From Lumbricus rubellus (Eukaryota > Annelida > Clitellata > Crassiclitellata > Lumbricidae), in contig OX243811.1 in NCBI GenBank assembly GCA_945859605.1, positions 39,339,244 to 39,403,243 on the forward strand: 64,000 nucleotides of DNA, in the 5' to 3' direction. The notes beneath the pieces are model-generated. The model was not told the DNA's origin. It was given only the letters and a program-made list of their open reading frames with translations, and searched no databases. Within the stretch, counting starts at the first letter, position 1. Each line of letters begins with the position of its first letter. The translations under genes were made by a program, and so were the position numbers. Below are positions 60,401 to 64,000 of this stretch, one piece after another.

Positions 60401-63026
60401 TGACCTTGTCATCGACATCTCCAGTCAACCTCTTCCGGTGCAGAAGGGAGACGTGATCGGTTTTGAGATAAAAGATCATGGAATGATCCCTTACGAGATC
60501 GACTCAAACATTGAGGATCCATTCCTCTATCTCAAGCTGACAAATGACCTTGACTTGGGGTCGCCAATCACTTTGGTCAAGAGTAGCAACGCGGGGGCAC
60601 GCAAGTACTCGCTTGGCGCAAAGGTTGTTTCGATCGTGAACCAGAAAGTTGGAAACGCAAGTAACAATGGCAGCGCGAAGACAACAAGGAAAAGAGTGGC
60701 AACAAGAAGAAGTTCAAAGGTCGAAGCGCCATCTGTTGATGCAATCTTGCGTTATCCTATTCAAGTTTTCATCTCGTGCGGCGAAGGTTTCATCAAACCA
60801 GAACGTGAGTTTCTGTCTCTTCAGGCAGTTATTTAGACTTCCGTTAATTGTTCCAATCGTTGATTGTGAGAAGTATGGAGATTAACAGCAAAGGGTTTTT
60901 TCTGTTAGTGGTTAATTGATATTTGTACAAATATTTGTGTATGTGAACCGATGTTCACCAAGGAAGAGTTTGACACTAGGAAAATTCTATAAGTTTGGCC
61001 AGAGCTACTACTGTATTACTTAAGCGTCACAGTATAGGCGTGTGTTTCTGATACTAAATCATTGAATTGGCTGCCTATACAGAAGATTTGGCTAATCATA
61101 TTCGACATTTGCGATCTTTGTAGGAGCGGACTCTCTCCATGATGAACTGCTGCAGAATCGTGGGCAGCTGGCTGGAGTATCTTATGAGTTGGAAAAGGAG
61201 AAGCACGTTCTTCGGATGATGCAAGGTCGTCGGATGGACGAACAGAAGTCGACGACCTTCAAGCCGACACTTGACCCTGAGCAGCCGGTCATCGTCGAGG
61301 GCAACTGGCAGGAACCAACCACGGATGAGATGGAGAAGCACAACATTGTTCACCACTTGCAGGTAAGCAATGACTGAAACTTTACTTTAACTAGGTCAAT
61401 AAAATAATCAAGTAGTTTTGTTACGTTAAGGTGTGTTTTTGACTGTGTAAGAAACAAGATTAAATAAACGAATAACAGACAATAAATCAATGAATAATAA
61501 ACAATAATTAAATAAATGAATAACAGGCAATAAATCGATGAATAATAAACAATAAATAAATAACAAACAACAACAAAATAAATAATAAGCAACACGCTTA
61601 CAGGTTCATCTGCAAAGTATGAAGGCCAAGCAGAAACCGAAGGGTGTGAAAACATCGAAAATTGACACAACCAGCCGACTTTACACGCAGCCAAATATGG
61701 TAAGGAAAACTTCGTCATCTAATTAATTATCTAATGCTTCATGGGTTTTTTCTGCATTGAGCATAAACGGTGCTGTTGCAAAATCTTCAGACTGTGTGGG
61801 AGGGAAAATGATTTTAAAAGACCGGTTAAACGGTGAATAAGTTAAACTGAATTTAATTAGATTACACTATGATCAAATATTACATTGGAGCAGAGTAATT
61901 TAGCGTATACCTGTCAACTTGAGAAGCCTAATTGTGATAGTAATTGCAAGGACACTATGAGAGGTATGTCTGATCTGATTGCATGAGACCATGATTGCAT
62001 GGAATGGTCTTAAACTACATGAGACCATGATTGCATGGAATGGTCTTAAACTACATGAGACCATGATTGAATGGAATGGTCTTAAACTACATGAGACCAT
62101 GATTGCATGGAATGGTCTTAAACTGCTGGTGAAATAAAAGCATAGAGAGGAGATGATCATGACAACGTTTCTACTTTTTATATGGAAACCTGTTCTTGAA
62201 TATAAGAGACTGATGAGTCCTGCAAATCGTCTCTGTTGCATTGTGGCAGTGCATGATGGGGAACGACCAGATCACAATGTATTACAGAATAGATTAAACT
62301 ATATAACTGAAAATGTGGCGCTATAGAAGTTGGTGATTTGATTCGTGTGTTTAGAAGCGGGTGCTGGTCTTTCCGAATGGTGAGAAAGTGGAGATGGCTC
62401 AGTACGTCTGGGGCGAAACAATGGCTCAACTGCTTGACAATGGAGCCACACGCCTTAACCTCACCAAACCACCCAAACACCTCTTCACCATCGACGGAGA
62501 ACTGGTAAGTTTAGGTGGTGGGGCACGGTGGTGCAATAAGTATGTTCATGGTGGTGCAATGGGTATGCTCGCTGCCTTGCAGCCGGAAGGTTGCAGGTTC
62601 GAATCTCGGAATCCACCTCAAGTTGTTGCATAGGGACCTTGGGCAAGTCCTTCAATCTCAATTTCTCAGTGCTTTGGCGTGAAACTCCGATGCAGTGTCC
62701 GTGCTGCAGTTGGGAGTGCCTCTGAGTAGTGAGCTTGAAGGGGCGCCATAACAAGTGCACATACAAACAAACAAATACAAACAAATGGTGATGAGGTTGA
62801 GAACTGGGGGGATGGATGATGACGACGATGATGATAATGACAACAACAACGATTCCTATGATGACGAGGAGGAGGATGACGACAACGATTTTTATTATTA
62901 TTATTACGATAATGATTATTATTATTTTTTATGGTAATTTTTTATCGCCCATGGTAAAAACGATCCCTCAGACTTTAAGAAACAATGCTAAGGGGTTTGT
63001 TGTTCTGGAGTCATGGTGTTGATTGC

Positions 63027-63086
<60 letters not shown>

Positions 63087-63430
63087 TTGCGCCAAATAGC
63101 AAAGCATCGTAAAAAATAATTTGTATAACACGCCCCCGAGTATACCACGCGGGTAGGGTGCGTGAAACTTTATATAACTTTATATTGGGTGAAACTTTAT
63201 ATAACCCGCATGTTATATTCGCGAAAATACGGTACTTTTTACAGGTGACTGATTTCGATAAAGTCGAGCGTGACCAGATACTTTGCATTTCGTCCAACCG
63301 GAAGTTTCTTCAGCCGCAGGAAAGCCAGCAGCTGATTGAGATCAAAGCGAACTGGGCGAGGTCCTACAAGGCGTACGGTCCGAACAGCACAGACATCATC
63401 GTTGAGTCGCCCATGAGCAAAAAGATCGTG
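36935..63430 (+). CDS. DCDC1: DCDC1/DCDC5-type multi-doublecortin protein, 39 exons, 3' end beyond window
   Basis: The joined exons encode about 2057 residues with no stop, and all 38 junctions keep phase. I see six doublecortin (DCX) ubiquitin-like folds at about residues 215-300, 340-430, 535-635, 953-1110 (interrupted), 1510-1590 and 1945-2025. Two ricin-B-like beta-trefoil regions lie at about 730-950 and 1235-1455. Also present are a short coiled coil near 485-514 and a predicted beta-sandwich near 1623-1770. DCX proteins bind microtubules; vertebrate DCDC1 has been tied to dynein, Rab8 and late mitosis. DCX repeats plus ricin-like modules in one giant protein fits DCDC1/DCDC5 and not DCX, DCLK or DCDC2. 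The true start could be an upstream exon or the in-frame ATG at 36935. Confidence 0.9.
37263..37326. repeat. (TA)n microsatellite
   Basis: TA-dominated tract in the intron after DCDC1 exon 1. Confidence 0.95.
37465..37550. repeat. 86-bp palindrome
   Basis: Left arm gacaattatatggtgctgta, then acagagccatgccgttacag agc. The right arm is its reverse complement with one C/T difference and no loop beyond the central gc. Lies in the intron after DCDC1 exon 1. Probably a hairpin MITE. Confidence 0.85.
37788..38198 (+). CDS. DCDC1: DCDC1 exon 2, basic Ser/Gly-rich N-terminal region
   Basis: Residues 51-188. Low-complexity segment with STWGGWESNPKKKGQGKRKN, then PRFIADPNLWDPASPKEGRK and FRPISAPLYK. 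The RPxSA-type motifs (GRPTSAA, SRPASAM, FRPISAP) recur. Likely disordered and perhaps microtubule-contacting because of its charge. Leaves phase 2 (AAGCG|GTGAGA), 40 bp before a long CAT microsatellite. Confidence 0.88.
38199..39698. other. DCDC1 intron 2
   Basis: CAT microsatellite followed by cat/ttat-rich text, then a (CA)n region 39185-39305. A splice-site-bounded patch at 39085-39156 is out of frame with the gene and was not accepted. Confidence 0.55.
38237..38331. repeat. (CAT)n microsatellite, about 31 units
   Basis: Uninterrupted cat/atc run starting about 40 bp after the DCDC1 exon 2 donor. Confidence 0.97.
39699..39739 (+). CDS. DCDC1: DCDC1 exon 3 (41 bp)
   Basis: Encodes PYTCSSRPISAKS, another RPISA motif like those in exon 2. 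Acceptor TTCATAG, donor TCAG|GTGAGA; phase 2 in, phase 1 out. The phase match to both neighbours supports this small exon. Confidence 0.8.
40048..40169 (+). CDS. DCDC1: DCDC1 exon 4, first half of DCX1
   Basis: VSYTKKARALYRQKAQTVFV then TAFRNGSRDNFVRVAAPNLK. The VxAFRNG strand is the opening beta hairpin of a DCX domain. Leaves phase 0 (ATG|GTAACT) at the intron position shared by five of the six DCX domains. Confidence 0.9.
40870..41032 (+). CDS. DCDC1: DCDC1 exon 5, second half of DCX1
   Basis: LMEACTEKLGLSSAARRVFL then ENGQEVFDEQDLRRDDTVFI, ending in STGEPFKDP. This is the classic DCX second half: helix, ARRxF, dG..V, and SxGEpF. Leaves phase 1 (AAAC|GTAGGT). Confidence 0.94.
41103..41172 (+). 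repeat. SINE/LINE tail fragment
   Basis: gggagcacctctgagtaggc, then aaggggcgctatataaattt and a (gatt)n tract. Shared 3' tail of the local SINE family. In the intron after DCDC1 exon 5. Confidence 0.75.
41367..41472 (+). CDS. DCDC1: DCDC1 exon 6, inter-DCX linker
   Basis: QALDTSQKSQWTLNGLVCPE followed by a Lys-rich stretch (EEKKKLPKTKLSKRF). Phase 1 in, phase 2 out (TTCA|GTAAGT). Confidence 0.87.
42052..42151 (+). CDS. DCDC1: DCDC1 exon 7, first half of DCX2
   Basis: SLLEQSRRRVLVFQNGSGNH then SAEIVTDPKKLAD. RVLVFQNG is the DCX opening strand. Leaves phase 0 (GAT|GTGATT), a weak donor but fixed by the next exon. Confidence 0.88.
42405..42465 (-). repeat. SINE/LINE tail fragment
   Basis: tatatagcgcctctttaagg followed by gctcagaagcgctcccgacc. 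Reverse-oriented tail remnant in the intron after DCDC1 exon 7. Confidence 0.65.
42744..42837 (+). CDS. DCDC1: DCDC1 exon 8, second half of DCX2
   Basis: FLTASTARLDMGSYGRILYD then WDGKEVKDLEK. Matches the DCX pattern helix, gRILYDWDGKEVKDL. Leaves phase 1 (AAAG|GTGAAC). Confidence 0.9.
43265..43335 (+). repeat. SINE tail, variant subfamily
   Basis: ctgggagtgcctctgaacgg, then ttcaccctactagaggtgct. The same variant occurs reversed at 58005-58062 (agcaccactagtagggtgaa), so this is a distinct tail subfamily. Confidence 0.65.
43788..43954 (+). CDS. DCDC1: DCDC1 exon 9, end of DCX2 and linker
   Basis: APVLDRCLQTAPTPVLGPLW then LSKGEGFSPKGVIEFLVRLI. LGPLWLSKGEGFSP is the closing strand of DCX2. 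A Lys-rich helix follows (KGKLKEAKDYKKQ). Phase 1 in, phase 0 out. Confidence 0.88.
44517..44612 (+). CDS. DCDC1: DCDC1 exon 10
   Basis: LQMGQDEETKDKVEIVAILS then MSPKEIEENIQM. Charged helix-forming linker. Phase 0 on both sides. Confidence 0.87.
45108..45197 (+). CDS. DCDC1: DCDC1 exon 11, short coiled coil
   Basis: ADKDIEDLSNALNRLKEQKD then KLQDKADEEE. Heptad-like Leu/Ile/Ala spacing with alternating charge predicts a short coiled coil, possibly for dimerisation. Phase 0-0. Confidence 0.88.
45318..45404 (+). CDS. DCDC1: DCDC1 exon 12
   Basis: KSGSKFTMNHIQEYDMDHKL then VGKKGIRLK. IRLK starts DCX3. Phase 0-0 (AAG|GTAGGC). A nearer AAAG|GTATCC donor exists but would break frame. Confidence 0.85.
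45485..45602. repeat. (GGT)n-rich minisatellite
   Basis: gtggtggtggtgctggtggt-type tract on the plus strand, G-rich on the sense RNA, in the intron after DCDC1 exon 12. Confidence 0.92.
45985..46083 (+). CDS. DCDC1: DCDC1 exon 13, first half of DCX3
   Basis: IYENGSTDEPTVIYFNLHQA then SKGTEDASQLLCR. IYENG plus the following strand is the DCX hairpin. Phase 0-0 (CGC|GTGAGT). Confidence 0.87.
46125..46205 (-). repeat. SINE/LINE tail fragment
   Basis: (cattcatt)n, then agcatttatatagcacccct, tcaaggaactactcagaggc and gctccc. The same tail as at 41103, reversed. Confidence 0.75.
46757..46934 (+). CDS. DCDC1: DCDC1 exon 14, second half of DCX3
   Basis: LLDQCSSITSLAYPKKNPAI, then AKKLFRCDGKEVKSVRELVC and LWLSFGEPWKDP. 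Canonical DCX second half with an extended loop after the helix. Phase 0 in, phase 1 out (TCGA|GTCAGC). Confidence 0.92.
47315..47438 (+). CDS. DCDC1: DCDC1 exon 15, linker
   Basis: IYRLGLQLDKVQAVEMPTAE then a charged segment KGTERKAVREHLQTEDVKGE. Phase 1 in, phase 2 out (ACTC|GTCAGT). No recognised domain. Confidence 0.82.
47925..48081 (+). CDS. DCDC1: DCDC1 exon 16
   Basis: LKGGKWEVVRGLPEDAPKRV then IGEKTTPEEIASVRSLLDTN. Leads into the first trefoil-like region. Phase 2 in, phase 0 out. Confidence 0.87.
48588..48692 (+). CDS. DCDC1: DCDC1 exon 17
   Basis: EKPSMVLYGEIVVNTKPVKS then SELWPPESQIWMLSK. First strands of the ricin-like region (SQIWMLSKNGYLHS across the junction). Phase 0-0. Confidence 0.87.
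48883..48942. repeat. (TGTA)n tail of the LINE at 48945
   Basis: About 15 tgta units directly at the 3' end of the LINE fragment. Confidence 0.93.
48945..49270 (-). mobile_element. LINE 3' end encoding the C-terminus of a reverse-transcriptase ORF
   Basis: Minus-strand reading gives PEYIRELCIPVSNQPGRRSL, then SATRGDLVVPHSRTVMRARH and AFSCIGPSYWNSLPLTIRD, ending IKTHLFKTVW. This is the usual C-terminal signature of CR1/RTE-type non-LTR retrotransposons. It ends at a (tgta)n tract 48883-48942. 5'-truncated; only about 90 codons remain. In the intron between DCDC1 exons 17 and 18. Confidence 0.85.
49287..49626 (+). mobile_element. Internally deleted hAT transposon with transposase start remnant, 340 bp
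   Basis: Terminal repeats CAGGGGTGTCAAA at both ends and perfect 8-bp target duplication gtctactg (49279-49286, 49627-49634). Interior encodes an initiator-like SKFNKKRKVDIESRSF segment. That resembles the KRKVD.E.R.F start of GTF2IRD2/ZBED5-like hAT transposases. The rest of the transposase is lost. Confidence 0.88.
49985..50182 (+). CDS. DCDC1: DCDC1 exon 18, ricin-B-like trefoil 1
   Basis: NGYLHSKALPQMVLTMTNRK, then EVEGYVVMIAKKEGNDPSQQ and WTFTEDGYVCNK. The QxW signature (QQWTFTEDGYVCNK) is typical of ricin B-type beta-trefoils. In DCDC1 this fold is not known to bind sugars. Phase 0-0. Confidence 0.9.
50752..50906 (+). CDS. DCDC1: DCDC1 exon 19, trefoil 1
   Basis: SSPDHVMTYLGVRQSDEESG then EGSMPGERVFVAAC-like text MPGERVFVAACAKLDQNRPA. 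Next strand set of the trefoil; ends KSQR, continuing the second QxW (QRWALKQE). Phase 0 in, phase 2 out. Confidence 0.87.
51208..51416 (+). CDS. DCDC1: DCDC1 exon 20, end of trefoil 1
   Basis: WALKQERFENLGQWKHTEAD, then EWHKRALSWPTHRDGTLNEN and YDWPMEGYLVPNAPPLKSSP. Closing part of trefoil 1 plus a Pro-rich linker. Bases 51225-51249 are copied exactly at 51798-51822 in the next intron. Phase 2 in, phase 1 out. Confidence 0.9.
51590..51797 (-). mobile_element. Full-length tRNA-derived SINE
   Basis: Read on the minus strand it begins GGGGCGCGGTGGTCTAGTGG (A box TGGTCTAGTGG). It continues to B box GGTTCGAATCC, then a conserved body with ggaccttgggcaagtcctt. The tail is gagcgcctctgagtag, then gagcttgaaggggcgctata. 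Lies in the DCDC1 intron between exons 20 and 21. This is the reference copy for the family in this window. Confidence 0.9.
51922..52004 (+). CDS. DCDC1: DCDC1 exon 21, first half of DCX4
   Basis: APLRLQVMKNGMKDREKATS then VVAPDLTL. LRLQVMKNG is a DCX opening strand and VVAPDLTL the second strand. Leaves phase 0 (CTG|GTCAGT) at the conserved DCX intron site. Confidence 0.88.
52045..52128. repeat. (AAT)n microsatellite
   Basis: aat-rich tract between DCDC1 exons 21 and 22. Confidence 0.92.
52415..52627 (+). CDS. DCDC1: DCDC1 exon 22, His/Gly-rich insert inside DCX4
   Basis: Seventy-one codons, phase 0-0. Begins MKKGSHTHAGQVGHVSHSNK and continues HGNQGSGSHGKPGKDVRPTR, then an acidic and a hydrophobic end (SEKTVLKLEFTM). 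It interrupts DCX4 exactly where the other DCX domains carry only an intron. Skipping it would join VVAPDLTL to FLDRCTALLD and give a normal DCX fold. Likely an alternative exon; its splicing cannot be read from DNA. Confidence 0.72.
52881..53127 (+). CDS. DCDC1: DCDC1 exon 23, second half of DCX4
   Basis: FLDRCTALLDLPFPARRLFD, then EDGHEHFNLRSLRRDQLVTV and TCGEPWCDP. Canonical DCX second half, followed by a helix (SKAEQQRRYLLANLAADVTQ). Phase 0 in, phase 1 out (GACT|GTAAGC). Confidence 0.94.
53571..53742 (+). CDS. DCDC1: DCDC1 exon 24
   Basis: YLVLEVEGRLASGSHLVIGE, then YALLNRGGTRRSVQTNRDPL and a charged end. Linker between DCX4 and the second trefoil-like region. Phase 1 in, phase 2 out (GAGAG|GTAGGA). 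Confidence 0.86.
54071..54211 (+). CDS. DCDC1: DCDC1 exon 25
   Basis: STAHQTSHQKADERLTRLKW then PWERLYNYGEDSVDLTDEQT. Trp-rich linker. Phase 2-2 (CAGAG|GTCAGT). Confidence 0.86.
54373..54460. repeat. (CTA)n(ATA)n compound microsatellite
   Basis: About ten cta units followed by about eighteen ata units between DCDC1 exons 25 and 26. Confidence 0.95.
54657..54851 (+). CDS. DCDC1: DCDC1 exon 26, trefoil 2
   Basis: SKRRANGVQTELQRFLFDDG, then FIAMEADKSLVLTFSQDGGG, and NPDDICQRWIIRDNG. CQRWIIRDNG is a QxW repeat like exon 18. Second ricin-like region. Phase 2-2 (ACGG|GTTAGA). Confidence 0.9.
55133..55200 (-). repeat. SINE/LINE tail fragment
   Basis: (attc)n, then gcatttatatagcgcccctt, caagaaactactcagaggcg and ctcc. 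Almost identical to 46125-46205. Confidence 0.75.
55453..55670 (+). CDS. DCDC1: DCDC1 exon 27, trefoil 2, GC donor
   Basis: LIQTKQNANSVLTATTKSRG, then QFGRANQRWRHDLSTGFIHA and FSADVHDK. NQRWRHDLSTGFIHAF is the second QxW repeat. The only donor keeping phase 1 with exon 28 is AAAG|GCAGGA, so this is a GC-AG intron. Confidence 0.85.
56134..56204 (+). CDS. DCDC1: DCDC1 exon 28
   Basis: EITAANRGNVCTFAVLGKTE then IDQI. Part of the second trefoil-like region. Phase 1 in (TTGCAG), phase 0 out (ATC|GTGAGT). Confidence 0.84.
56678..56710 (+). CDS. DCDC1: DCDC1 exon 29 (33-bp microexon)
   Basis: Encodes WWHFDFYDDRT, phase 0-0, between TTTTTGCAG and ACA|GTGTAT. Its removal would not shift frame. Supported by a strong pyrimidine tract and a Trp/aromatic strand-like sequence. 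The donor is weak, so it could be optional. Confidence 0.6.
56818..56959 (+). CDS. DCDC1: DCDC1 exon 30
   Basis: GYVVEMPEKGDNDRKILTCS, then SCARAMRGRYRLKKLNTNVD and FACAMGS. Cys-containing end of the second trefoil-like region. Acceptor GACCCAG; leaves phase 1 (AGTG|GTAAGA). Confidence 0.87.
57375..57525. repeat. 23-bp tandem repeat upstream of DCDC1 exon 31
   Basis: About six or seven copies of ggatcagatcacaattgtct cta with a/g variants, ending about 40 bp before the exon 31 acceptor. Confidence 0.88.
57568..57827 (+). CDS. DCDC1: DCDC1 exon 31, helix and first half of DCX5
   Basis: AKEFGLQQIGSFRCLNGKLD, then HTLRHWKDELERLRKEMSVR (helical), then VPYTVKVLAYKNGEGKRRPG and ELVIGSSISG. VKVLAYKNGE opens DCX5. 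Leaves phase 0 (GGG|GTGAGT) at the conserved DCX intron position. Confidence 0.93.
58005..58062 (-). repeat. SINE tail, variant subfamily
   Basis: agcaccactagtagggtgaa then ccattcagaagtgctcccat, the reverse of the variant at 43265-43335. In the intron after DCDC1 exon 31. Confidence 0.65.
58328..58496 (+). CDS. DCDC1: DCDC1 exon 32, second half of DCX5
   Basis: ILDQCTSRLQLTQAARRLYT then ADGKTVLHINDLINWVKDTY. Textbook DCX second half (ARRLYTADGKTV..INDL), followed by a charged tail. Leaves phase 1 (AAAG|GTATGA). Confidence 0.95.
58719..58787 (+). CDS. DCDC1: DCDC1 exon 33, acidic linker
   Basis: DGTSDDLLKAKCDGEEEGNE then EEE. Short acidic linker, phase 1-1 (GAAG|GTGCAT). Confidence 0.82.
59700..59857 (+). 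CDS. DCDC1: DCDC1 exon 34, start of beta-sandwich
   Basis: GYFVGHNSLPSRKFVDDEKN, then IKADGFLMEWKITAAKPGSI and SLN. The G.(L/V)..WKI.A..PG.(I/V).L pattern, continued by exon 35, resembles a jelly-roll module common in invertebrate proteins. Phase 1 in, phase 0 out (AAT|GTAAGC). Confidence 0.88.
59896..59982. repeat. 87-bp hairpin in a DCDC1 intron
   Basis: Left arm tcattatacaataataatta then aagtcttcttctttccctt. A 6-bp loop agcctg follows, then the reverse complement with one 3-bp insertion. Starts about 40 bp after the exon 34 donor. Confidence 0.82.
60330..60804 (+). CDS. DCDC1: DCDC1 exon 35 (largest), beta-sandwich and basic tail
   Basis: ILRRTKDLLTYSLVGQTQCE, then QPLPVQKGDVIGFEIKDHGM and IPYEIDSNIEDPFLYLKL. 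The V.KGDVIGF..K..G.IPY pattern completes the beta-sandwich begun in exon 34. A basic stretch (TTRKRVATRRSSK) and AILRYPIQVFISCGEGFIKP follow. The last segment reads like a lone closing DCX strand. Phase 0 in, phase 1 out (GAAC|GTGAGT). Confidence 0.93.
61124..61362 (+). CDS. DCDC1: DCDC1 exon 36
   Basis: RADSLHDELLQNRGQLAGVS, then YELEKEKHVLRMMQGRRMDE, and EQPVIVEGNWQEPTTDEMEK. Helical charged linker. Phase 1 in, phase 0 out (CAG|GTAAGC). Confidence 0.9.
61445..61600. repeat. About 40-bp AT-rich tandem repeat
   Basis: Units such as aataaatcgatgaataataa acaataaataaataac between DCDC1 exons 36 and 37. Confidence 0.65.
61604..61699 (+). CDS. DCDC1: DCDC1 exon 37
   Basis: VHLQSMKAKQKPKGVKTSKI then DTTSRLYTQPNM. 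Lys-rich linker, phase 0-0 (ATG|GTAAGG). Confidence 0.87.
61965..62125. repeat. 36-bp tandem repeat
   Basis: Four copies of catgagaccatgattgcatg gaatggtcttaaacta in the intron between DCDC1 exons 37 and 38. Confidence 0.88.
62355..62504 (+). CDS. DCDC1: DCDC1 exon 38, DCX6
   Basis: KRVLVFPNGEKVEMAQYVWG, then ETMAQLLDNGATRLNLTKPP and KHLFTIDGEL. Complete DCX opening strands, helix and LFTIDG in one exon, so the intron seen inside the other DCX domains is absent. Phase 0-0 (CTG|GTAAGT). Confidence 0.93.
62518..62785 (+). mobile_element. Full-length tRNA-derived SINE
   Basis: Has a partly duplicated tRNA-like head (ggtggtgcaatgggtatg), B box GGTTCGAATC, the body gaccttgggcaagtccttca and the tail gcttgaaggggcgccataac. 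It ends in an acaaacaaac-rich tract. In the DCDC1 intron between exons 38 and 39. Confidence 0.88.
63028..63085. repeat. (TTA)n microsatellite
   Basis: About nineteen tta units between DCDC1 exons 38 and 39. Confidence 0.95.
63245..63430 (+). CDS. DCDC1: DCDC1 exon 39, end of DCX6 (last in window)
   Basis: VTDFDKVERDQILCISSNRK, then FLQPQESQQLIEIKANWARS and YKAYGPNSTDIIVESPMSKK. VERDQILCISSNRKF closes DCX6. Donor GTG|GTATGT; no stop, so the gene continues past the right edge. Confidence 0.93.
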
Positions 63431-64000
63431 GTATGTTTATGAAGATTGTGGAGCTATATAAATCATACCTTATGATTATTATCATGGTTATTATGATGAT
63501 GATTATTATGATTATGATTACTAGTATTGTAAACTTTAGCCTTGTCTGTTTCCACTCATTTATTCGCCATGATCGGATTTATGGCTTGCATGACCCGTCA
63601 GACTTTAGCGGGTTTGCTGTGGATTACGATTTATTTACTAAGGAAAGTACGGATGTATCTGACGCATCCAGCCATTGATTACTGCAACCAACCATTGATT
63701 GCTGCGTCGGATAATGTCGTGATGAATTCGTTAAGTTAGATTATCTTTTGTCTGCCAATTTATTATTAATTATTTATTATTAATTATTACTATTAATGCC
63801 AGTTTAGTGTTATGATTCTGTGCGATATAAATTGATCCATTATGCTGCTTCAGTTATAATTAGTCTTAAAAGAATGGTGATGGTGGCGATAGTTCTTTCT
63901 TATCTAAATCACTATATTTTCCATTATTTTTGATGATGATGATGATGACGACAACGACGACGACTACAACTACTACGGTTACGATTATGATTATTATGAT
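63431..64000. other. DCDC1 intron after exon 39 (right edge)
   Basis: AT-rich with gat/cga simple repeats at the end. No exon recognised before the window ends. Confidence 0.55.

Noticed and set aside
63542..63678. Possible DCDC1 exon 40 reading IYGLHDPSDFSGFAVDYDLF
   Set aside because: No matching acceptor and phase, and no resemblance to the expected protein.

Overview
The window is animal (metazoan) nuclear DNA. It has canonical GT-AG introns of about 0.1 to 12 kb, AT-rich introns full of microsatellites, tRNA-derived SINEs, hAT and Harbinger-type MITEs and LINE 3' ends. It carries two conserved animal genes in head-to-head orientation. Gene order, repeat content and intron sizes do not look vertebrate, and a marine invertebrate is likely. 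The phylum cannot be told from the sequence alone.

Left half, minus strand (34019 down to 1321): a vinculin gene. Nineteen coding exons were placed by homology and splice sites. Every junction keeps phase, giving about 820 residues from the initiator Met through the head and into the proline-rich linker. The F-actin-binding tail exons must lie left of base 1. The head has two internal ~110-residue repeats where vertebrates have three. The linker has two FPPPP EVH1 ligands on separate exons, separated by a Ser-rich exon. Intron 3 (11.9 kb) and intron 1 (6 kb) are mobile-element graveyards.

Centre (34020-36934): a 2.9-kb divergent intergenic region with one hAT MITE, a LINE 3' end, and a compact cluster of RFX X-box, ETS-like and Fox-like sites near 35426-35451.

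Right half, plus strand (36935 to beyond 63430): a DCDC1/DCDC5-type multi-doublecortin gene. Thirty-nine coding exons join in phase to about 2057 codons and the gene runs off the right edge. Order: basic/Ser-rich N-terminus, three DCX domains with a short coiled coil after the second, a ricin-B-like beta-trefoil region, DCX4 (interrupted by a separate exon), a second trefoil-like region, DCX5, a predicted beta-sandwich, a charged linker and DCX6.

The two genes have no known joint pathway. Vinculin links integrin and cadherin adhesions to actin, while DCX proteins bind microtubules. Their shared upstream region may still co-regulate them. The most unusual points are: a skippable exon placed exactly at a conserved intron site inside DCX4; a 420-base vinculin intron with no in-frame stop; a SINE insertion that duplicated a vinculin splice donor; a 25-base copy of a DCDC1 exon fused to a SINE; and a foldback element filled with a telomere-like minisatellite.
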